DNA from: Thalassiosira profunda
Taxonomy: Eukaryota > Bacillariophyta > Thalassiosirophyceae > Thalassiosirales > Thalassiosiraceae
Reading direction: 5' to 3'
Length of the DNA stretch: 12,727 nt
Assembly (NCBI GenBank): GCA_036939355.1
Contig: JALLAP010000465.1
Coordinates: 1 to 12,727 of the forward strand
Shown piece after piece: positions 8,050 through 12,727 of this stretch (the stretch's first letter is position 1; each line of letters opens with the position of its first letter). The notes under the pieces were generated by a model. The model saw only the letters and a program-made list of their open reading frames with translations. It ran no database searches and was not told the DNA's origin. Both the position numbers and the translations under genes were made by a program.

Positions 8050-8362
8050 CGTTGCAACTGGCTAACGCAAAGACGAAGGGTCGGGAAGCGGCTGATTGCA
8101 ATTGCCCACAACGCGCGTAGGAGGGGGCCGCGATGACAGAGGCGGGCAGGAAACGGCGCCGGCGGAGCGAGAGGTGATGATTGATGAGTGGAGGTGGAGG
8201 AGTGCAACGGAAACGGACATGTGCAATGTGCTTCTGTTGTGAGTTCGTGCTTCTTCTGTGTAAGTAACGTACTTAGGTAGGTACTAGATATGGTAATACC
8301 AAACGAGAAGTTAGCGGACCGTGGCACAACTGACACCTACTGGTGCATCCCCTCGCTGAATG
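8050..8362. promoter_or_regulatory. Intergenic region between two - strand genes
   Basis: These 313 bp carry the promoter and leader of the TLC gene (right to left from 8050) and the 3' UTR of the HNH/zinc-repeat gene. A small palindrome, AAGTA-ACG-TACTT (8262-8274), is followed by GGTAGGTAC. I see no canonical poly(A) signal on the minus strand and no plausible gene. Confidence 0.4.
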
Positions 8363-9137
8363 CTACATATGTACCACTACCTTGCGGCGCTTCGTCGCTG
8401 GCGGGGGAGCCGGAGTCGGGAGGGGTTTCTTCCTCGATGCCTGGCGGGCATGGCGCCGCTGCCTTTCCTCCCATGTCAATGCTCCACAACACGCCCGTTT
8501 CCCGCCTCCGTGCCTGATGCAAAGCCCAGGGGCTCCGCCACGGACAGCGCCCTTGTCGCAGCCGGCAAATTGGCATCGTTTCCCTCCGCCGTGCCGGACG
8601 CAAAGCCCAGGGGCTCCGCCACTGACAGCGCCCTTCTCGCAGCCGGCGCGTTGGCATCGTTTCCCTCCTCCGTGCCGGATGCAAAACTTCGTGGATCCCA
8701 CAGCGCTTTTCTCACAGCCGGCGCGTTCGCATCGCTCCCCTCCGCCGTGTGCGATGCAAAACTTCGTGGTCCTGATAGCGCCCTTATCGCAGCCGGCGAA
8801 TTGGCATCGTTCCCCTCCGCCGTGCTTGGAGCAAAACTTCGTGGTTCCTTCTGCGCCCTTATCGCAGCCGGCGAATTGACATCGTTCCCCTCCGCCGTGT
8901 GCGACGCAGAGATTGTCACCTTTGGCCCAATTCCTGCAGCCACTAGTATGGTTGCACCGTTGCTTTGATTGACTCTTCCTGAAAACGATCGCTGCGGTCT
9001 CTCCCTCGTCTCCGGCGTCATCGTCATTGCCACCCCGGAAATCCTGAGGCTCTTCCTCTTCTTCAACGACGTCCTGCTGCTGGTCCTCGTCCTGCTGGCC
9101 GTCGTCCTGGTCGTCATCGCCACCCTCATCATCGTCG

Positions 9138-9169
<32 letters not shown>

Positions 9170-11263
9170 CTGCTGGCCGTCGTCCTGGTCGTCATCGCCA
9201 CCCTCGTCGTCGTCGTCGTCGTCGTCCTGCTGGCCGTCGTCGTTCTCGTAGCCGCAATTGATGGCGCCGGCGTCAAATAATGGGTCGATCTCCAATGGTT
9301 TCCACCTTCCGTGGCTACAGAGAAGGTGGAGGGGCGGTGTTTTGCTCCCAGGAGCATCATACCGGCAATGGTACTGGATCCTCCTTTGCCTATCGCTACC
9401 ATCTTCATCCTCGTGGCCGTATTTCTTGTCGCTCTCAATCCAGACAACAATATCCTTCTGGTAGAGAATGGATGCAACGAGGCACTCCAGATGGGCAAAA
9501 CGGGTAGCGTCTCCAAACATATAGTGCAGCCAGACGCTATCCCGATATCGCTGCAGTAGCTCCTCAAATGTATTGCCATTGCGATCCCTGATCTTTGTGG
9601 CGTGGGCCTCCGCGTACTGGAGCAGAGATGCACGGAGGTGTTGCGTATAGATCTTGTCGACCTGGAATCGGCCGAGCCTGAGGCAGTCCGTAGCTGAAAA
9701 CTTGAGGTCGAGTTTCCCTGCCTTCCGCAGAGAGCTCGCCAGCGCAGAAAAGAGGTCGGCGCTGGGCCCGTCGATGCCCTTGGCCAAGTTAGGAGGGAGA
9801 GTCATCAGGTGACGGACGGTGCGCTCCGAATAATAGTCTTCTTCCTCGTCCTCAACAAACGCTTCTTCTTCGTCCGAGGGACCAGGGACAAGTAGTTCCG
9901 GAAGCTGATACGGCGCTTCGTTCGGTTCGTTGTAGAGAAAGGCTTCAATCAATTTCCTCGCAGGTAGATGACACTGGAGATCGGCGCGGCCACGGATCAT
10001 CAACGCGACGTGGGCCGGGCAATACTCTGTGAAGCGCTCACGTTCGACGTCCGCTTCGAACTTCTTACAAACGGCTTCCGTCAACGAATCGCAACGCACA
10101 GGATATTGCCTCCGTGCATCCGAAGAGCCAAGCACGTTGGGGATGGAGACGTAATACTCTCGATCAACACTGCCACGATCCTTGGATATGCCGGTGTATC
10201 CGGAAGTATTGGAGCGGAGGAGCGTGTCCCTCCGCTGAACATTCGAACCAACATTCTTGAAGGGACACAGATTGCGCAAGTCGTTGTCGGATGGATCCTC
10301 CGTGATGTGGTCGACCAGCCCGATCTTGGGGCAGTCAATGTAGGTGTGGAAGATGATGTGAGCCCTAGCAATCCTCAGCTTTCCAATGGTGTCGTACACG
10401 CGCCCAGTCTCCCGATCTCCCCTCGCGCTGCATATCACCGGTTCGACCTCGCAATCTTTCCCCGGAAACCTCGCGAGGATACCCGTCGGAGTGCAAAAGT
10501 ATTGGCCTGGTTTGAGCAAGCTCCCGCTCCCTTGCTCGCCCTCGTCCTGGTCAGATTCCGACGCGCTTCCAGCGTTTGTTCTCTTTGGAAGCCTGTCGAT
10601 CACTCTTTGCGTCAACTCTCTCCAGACGTCCCCGTACTGTGGATACTTTTCCCGCAGTATCTTCTTCCGGGCCCTCCGCTTCTTCCGCTCCTCGCCGGAA
10701 CACTCTTCCTCCGGAGACATCTCCAATCGCAAAAGCGAATTGTAGAAATCGTCGTAGGAGCCGGTCATCATCAACAGGAGAATATTCTCAAAGACGTGCC
10801 TGGGTATCTTTGCCCCCGCATTTGCCGTGTACGTCCGGGGCGTGGGGAAGTGAGTAGATGGCTCTGCCACGTTGGACGATGGCTCCTCCACAGCAAGGTC
10901 AGTGTCATAATGTTCAGTAGGGACAGGAGAAACGGGAGCGTCAGGAGCTTGGTTCTCGACATGGTGGCGAAACAATAGGTCAACGAGGGGGCTATCGTCG
11001 CTCTCGCGGGATGCATTGAATGCATCGGACATCTTTCCCAATTTTGCCACCCTCGACTTGGCATTCTCCAACAACATTCCGTTGACAGCCACCAAAGTGT
11101 CGTTGATATGGACGTTGAAGCGAATAAAGCGCTGCCAGACACTGCAGCTGCAGTGAAGGGCCCGCGGCGTCGACGTGGATTCGATTGATTCGCTCAAGGC
11201 ACCACTAGTACACTCTCCCATCACAGTAGCATCGGGGGGCGGGTGGTCGGTTAGCAGCAGCAT
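8363..11263 (-). CDS. HNH/AP2-like + OTU-like + WRKY19-type zinc-repeat protein
   Basis: This is a single-exon ORF of 966 aa; Met15 (11221) is an alternative start. Residues 150-225 are helical and basic. Residues 251-347 look like an HNH_3-type nuclease: RAHIIFHTYI (H302), then VDHITEDPSDNDLRNL (D318, H319, N327, N331), the spacing seen in phage, intron and algal HNH enzymes. It runs straight into NTSGYTGISKDRG (352-364) and a SLTEAVCKKFEA helix, an AP2-like DNA-binding module often paired with HNH. Residues 496-665 resemble an OTU fold: DGPSADLFSALASSL, QHLRASLLQYAEAH, FGDATRFAHLECLVASILY, DIVVW and PLHLLCSHGRWKPLEI. The usual DGxC cysteine seems absent. Residues 673-757 are acidic (DDGQQDDD repeats). 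Residues 770-922 hold six C-x4/5-C-x9-12-C-x2-H units joined by GGG(E/K)R, as in WRKY19-like proteins. A basic tail (KRRK 958-961) may be an NLS. Probably a nuclear DNA-binding protein, possibly derived from a mobile nuclease. Confidence 0.78.
8498..8956 (-). repeat. Tandem 75/81-bp repeats coding for zinc-binding units
   Basis: Six consecutive units encode C-x4-C-x10-C-x2-H-GGG(E/K)R. The cysteine-to-cysteine period is 25 residues for the first regular units and 27 for the last two, which carry GGAPGLC instead of GTTKFC. The first unit (C770) has slightly different spacing, C-x5-C-x9-C. The two end units (residues 870-918) are nearly identical in DNA, pointing to recent duplication. Confidence 0.85.
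9080..9250 (-). repeat. Asp-rich minisatellite with (GTC)n microsatellites, in frame
   Basis: On the + strand a unit beginning CCTGCTGGCCGTCGTC recurs at 9091, 9169 and 9226 (spacing 78 and 57 bp). Between copies lie pure GTC runs: about 30 nt at 9140-9169 and about 23 nt at 9204-9226. On the coding strand these give the poly-Asp and DDQDDGQQ tract of the HNH/zinc-repeat protein. All length differences are multiples of three, so the frame is kept. Confidence 0.85.
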
Positions 11264-11311
11264 CGGCGCTGGTGTGGGCGTGGCGTTGGTGTTGGGCGGT
11301 GCACATCATTA
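11264..11311. promoter_or_regulatory. Very short divergent intergenic region (48 bp)
   Basis: Only 48 bp lie between the minus-strand start at 11263 and the plus-strand start at 11312. The stretch is G/T-rich, with repeated GGCGTTGGTGTTGGGCGG-like sequence. If both genes are real, they either share this as a bidirectional promoter or the minus-strand gene starts at a later Met (for example 11221). Confidence 0.35.
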
Positions 11312-11695
11312 ATGGACGACGACCCGGACGAGTTGGCCGCGGCCTTCTTCGCCCAGCAGGCGGCGAAGGAGAATGCAAAAGCGGCGCTGCCCACTGAGAA
11401 TTGGATGCGCGTCGTCAAGGCCAAGATGCAGAGGAACTCATCTGCAACGTGCAAAGGAGTTGATCCATCGTCGCGGCTTGTGACGACCATGCCTCCGGCG
11501 CCGGAATGTCGCGATGGGCGGGAGGGGGGCATCATTGGGATGGTCTTGGACCAAAGCAATATCAGCTGCGGCCACAACGCTGGGGACGATGCAAGTGCAA
11601 CTGGCGAAACAGGGCTGACTGCGGCAGAGGCGGAGGCGCGACGTCGCATAAAGGATTGTCTGGTGCAAAAGCTCGAAGAGAAGATGAGCAGATGA
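11312..11695 (+). CDS. Small hypothetical protein, acidic/coiled-coil ends
   Basis: This 127-aa ORF has no family I recognise. The N-terminus, MDDDPDELAAAFFAQQAAKE, is an acidic amphipathic helix. The middle (residues 40-95) is Gly/Ser/Pro-rich and unstructured, and the end, LTAAEAEARRRIKDCLVQKLEEKM, is a charged helix. The composition is more protein-like than the overlapping minus-strand frame (11251-11760), which is rich in Ser, Arg, Pro and Cys and looks like a shadow. Its stop is 45 bp from the stop of the convergent anthranilate synthase gene, a spacing that matches the compact layout elsewhere in the window. It could be an exon of something longer; no splice sites are convincing. Confidence 0.45.
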   Translation: MDDDPDELAAAFFAQQAAKENAKAALPTENWMRVVKAKMQRNSSATCKGVDPSSRLVTTMPPAPECRDGREGGIIGMVLDQSNISCGHNAGDDASATGETGLTAAEAEARRRIKDCLVQKLEEKMSR

Positions 11696-11740
11696 TATTG
11701 CAGATGGTGCATTGCGGGCGAGCGCAAGATAAGGGTTTCT

Positions 11741-12022
11741 TTACTCCAGACAATTTTCAATCAGCTGGACGAGCCCGGCTTTGTTCGTTGCTGTCCCCTT
11801 CACTCCAAGGCTAGTTTTCAGCTCACGCAATTCCGGGACAGTCAGCGTGCCAATATCGAATTCGCCAACAGCGAACGCTTCCGCCTTCAATTGCCGAAGT
11901 GCGAGCTTCGTGATGAGTTCTGCCTTCGTGCCATGGGCGCTCATTCCCCGTTCGGTCAGCTGCAATTTCAATACAGACACTGGAAGTTCAGCGAGCCCGT
12001 TGACAACGTCGTGCTCGTTCGC
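11741..12022 (-). other. Last exon encoding tandem SAP-like motifs
   Basis: The frame opens at GCG (12020-12022) directly after the acceptor TTCTGCAG. It runs ANEHDVVNGLAELP, then SAP motif 1 (11888-11980), a linker KAEAFAVGEFDIGT, and SAP motif 2 (11747-11845). Both show the L-x2-L/E-L-x3-G-L/M-(S/K)-x-x-GT-K/N-x-x-L/L-x-x-L pattern. SAP motifs usually bind AT-rich DNA, RNA or protein partners. In an amino-acid biosynthesis enzyme they may act in localisation or complex formation (inference). Confidence 0.7.
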
Positions 12023-12727
12023 CTGCAGAAGGTGTGTGTGTTTAAGGCTTTACATCGTTAGAATCTAATGCTACTGCAACTGCATGCACACTAATTGCCA
12101 TTCACCTCGCTGCTGTCGTACGACAGGGACGACATGGCATTCTTCAGTATGGTCATCCCGTGCGCCGGGCTGGTCAAAATCGACTCGGGGTGAAATTGGA
12201 CTGCCGCAAACGGGAGCGTCTTGTGTTTGATGCCCATCACGATTCCGTCCTCCGTCAACGCTGTGATATCCAGGCACGATGGGAGCTTGTCCCGCAGGCC
12301 GTAGAGGGAGTGATATCTCGCCACCTCAAATGTTTCCGGCAAGCCATTAAATATGCTGGAAGTGAAGAGAGGCCGATGATTAGTTGAAGCAAAGAATGAA
12401 GCGATACACAAGCAGCCCAATCTCTAGTGTCTCACCTGTTGCTGTGCTGCCCAGACTCTGTGAGTGTAACGGGGGATGGCTTGCCATGCATGGGGTATCC
12501 AAGCACTCCCAGCTCGCCCCCAAAATGCTCCACCATGCCCTGGAGACCAAGACACACTCCAAATCCGGGAATCTCGTTCTTTTCCAATAGCGAGATCGTC
12601 TTGGATAACTCAAAGTCTGTAGGATTTCCTGGCCCAGGTGACAGTACAACCATGTCAGGCTTCTTGCCCTCGTCGGCCAGCTGCTGAATTGTACGCAGTG
12701 CAGAGGGTCCGCTGCGCAATGTTGTCA
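11741..12727 (-). CDS. Anthranilate synthase glutamine amidotransferase domain with C-terminal tandem SAP motifs (5' truncated)
   Basis: Three exons read right to left: 12727-12436, 12355-12106 and 12022-11741, stop TAA at 11741-11743. Exons 1-2 give a class I glutamine amidotransferase of the TrpG type: LSPGPGNPTDF, the nucleophile in GFGVCLGLQG (Cys codon 12552-12554), HGKPSPV, ARYHSLYG, and FHPES with His (12190-12192) and Glu (12184-12186). The catalytic triad is intact. It frees ammonia from glutamine for anthranilate formation from chorismate in tryptophan synthesis. The opening TTLRSG resembles TrpE-TrpG fusions, so a TrpE part may lie off the window (inference). Exon 3 adds 93 residues with two SAP-like helix-extension-helix motifs: VSVLKLQLTERGMSAHGTKA (from 11980 down) and LTVPELRELKTSLGVKG (from 11845 down). 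The exon 2 frame otherwise stops at a TAG (12091-12093) just inside the intron. The exon 3 frame has no ATG before the middle of the first SAP motif, so an independent gene is unlikely. Confidence 0.75.
12023..12105 (-). other. Intron, 83 nt, phase 0
   Basis: Donor GAG|GTGAAT at 12105 and acceptor CCTTCTGCAG ending at 12023, preceded by a CA/pyrimidine tract. Removing it joins codon GAG (Glu) to GCG (Ala) in phase 0 and skips the in-frame TAG at 12091-12093. Its size matches the neighbouring intron. Confidence 0.65.
12356..12435 (-). other. Intron, 80 nt, phase 2, within the TrpG-type domain
   Basis: Donor AACAG|GTGAGA at 12435 and acceptor CTTCACTTCCAG ending at 12356 are near-consensus. 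Splicing restores GQHSN-S-IFNGLPETF, the expected continuity of the amidotransferase between its HGKPSPV and ARYHSLYG motifs. Read without splicing, the frame stops at once (TGA in GTGAGA). Confidence 0.9.

Noticed and set aside
7064..8101. A 345-aa minus-strand frame longer than the TLC gene
   Set aside because: It overlaps the TLC gene in another frame and has no membrane pattern; the TLC frame has six hydrophobic segments and family motifs.
8498..8956. Regular 75-bp repeats considered as a CRISPR-like array
   Set aside because: The repeats have no unique spacers, keep one reading frame, and encode a Cys/His motif.
8360..8968. A 202-aa + strand frame with repeated SFPSAVPDAKPRGSATD-like units
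   Set aside because: It is the antisense shadow of the zinc-repeat array; its periodicity is inherited from the 75/81-bp repeats, and the minus frame has a conserved Cys/His pattern.
8476..9633. A 385-aa minus-strand frame rich in Thr/Arg repeats
   Set aside because: It is a shifted frame of the HNH/zinc-repeat gene; poly-Thr and TRTTAS come from the GAC/GAT repeats read out of frame.
8290..11311. Transposon ends (inverted repeats or target duplications) around the HNH/zinc-repeat gene
   Set aside because: I compared the flanks at about 8290-8362 and 11264-11311 and saw only chance similarity (GGTGCA-type words), with no inverted repeat or clear duplication.
11251..11760. A 169-aa minus-strand frame opposite the small hypothetical gene
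   Set aside because: It has Ser/Arg/Pro/Cys-rich shadow composition and would overlap both neighbours' ends.
12091..12420. A 109-aa minus-strand ORF taken as a separate gene
   Set aside because: Its first residues come from an intron; the near-consensus acceptor at 12356 joins it to the upstream amidotransferase exon.

Overview
The window looks like nuclear DNA from a photosynthetic stramenopile (heterokont alga). Three things point there. The gene at 2006-2923 begins with a bipartite plastid presequence carrying an AFVAP-type (ASAFAP-like) cleavage motif, which is typical of secondary red plastids. Genes are packed closely, with few short introns (about 80 nt, GT-AG) visible only in the last gene. 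One gene carries a tandem array of 'HGGGKRC' zinc-binding repeats of the WRKY19-like type common in heterokonts. Codon use is GC-rich. I cannot name the genus.

Layout, left to right: (1) the 3' end of a WD40-repeat gene, + strand, to 584; (2) a convergent - strand gene (632-1675) for a serine/arginine-rich protein full of basophilic-kinase motifs and ending in a duplicated FAGDFSAW motif; (3) after a divergent intergenic stretch, a plastid-targeted DUF493 (YbeD-like) protein, 2006-2923 +; (4) a very long + strand ORF, 3059-6916, for a probably secreted protein with a mucin-like Pro/Thr linker and five copies of a roughly 155-residue beta-rich 'FExGxF...W' domain, whose 5' end is doubtful; (5) a - strand TLC-domain (TRAM/LAG1/CLN8) membrane protein, 7129-8049; (6) a - strand 966-residue protein, 8363-11263, joining an HNH/AP2-like nuclease module, a divergent OTU-like region, an acidic low-complexity tract and six zinc-binding repeats; (7) a small divergent + strand ORF, 11312-11695; (8) the 3' end of a - strand anthranilate synthase gene (glutamine amidotransferase part), 11741-12727, whose last exon appears to add two SAP motifs.

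The genes do not form an obvious pathway or operon, as expected of a eukaryotic nuclear locus. The two most unusual items are the HNH/AP2 + OTU-like + zinc-repeat protein and the anthranilate synthase-SAP fusion. The fusion rests on a phase-0 intron of 83 nt with good splice sites. The window also shows tight spacing: 47 bp and 45 bp between convergent stop codons, and 48 bp between divergent start codons.
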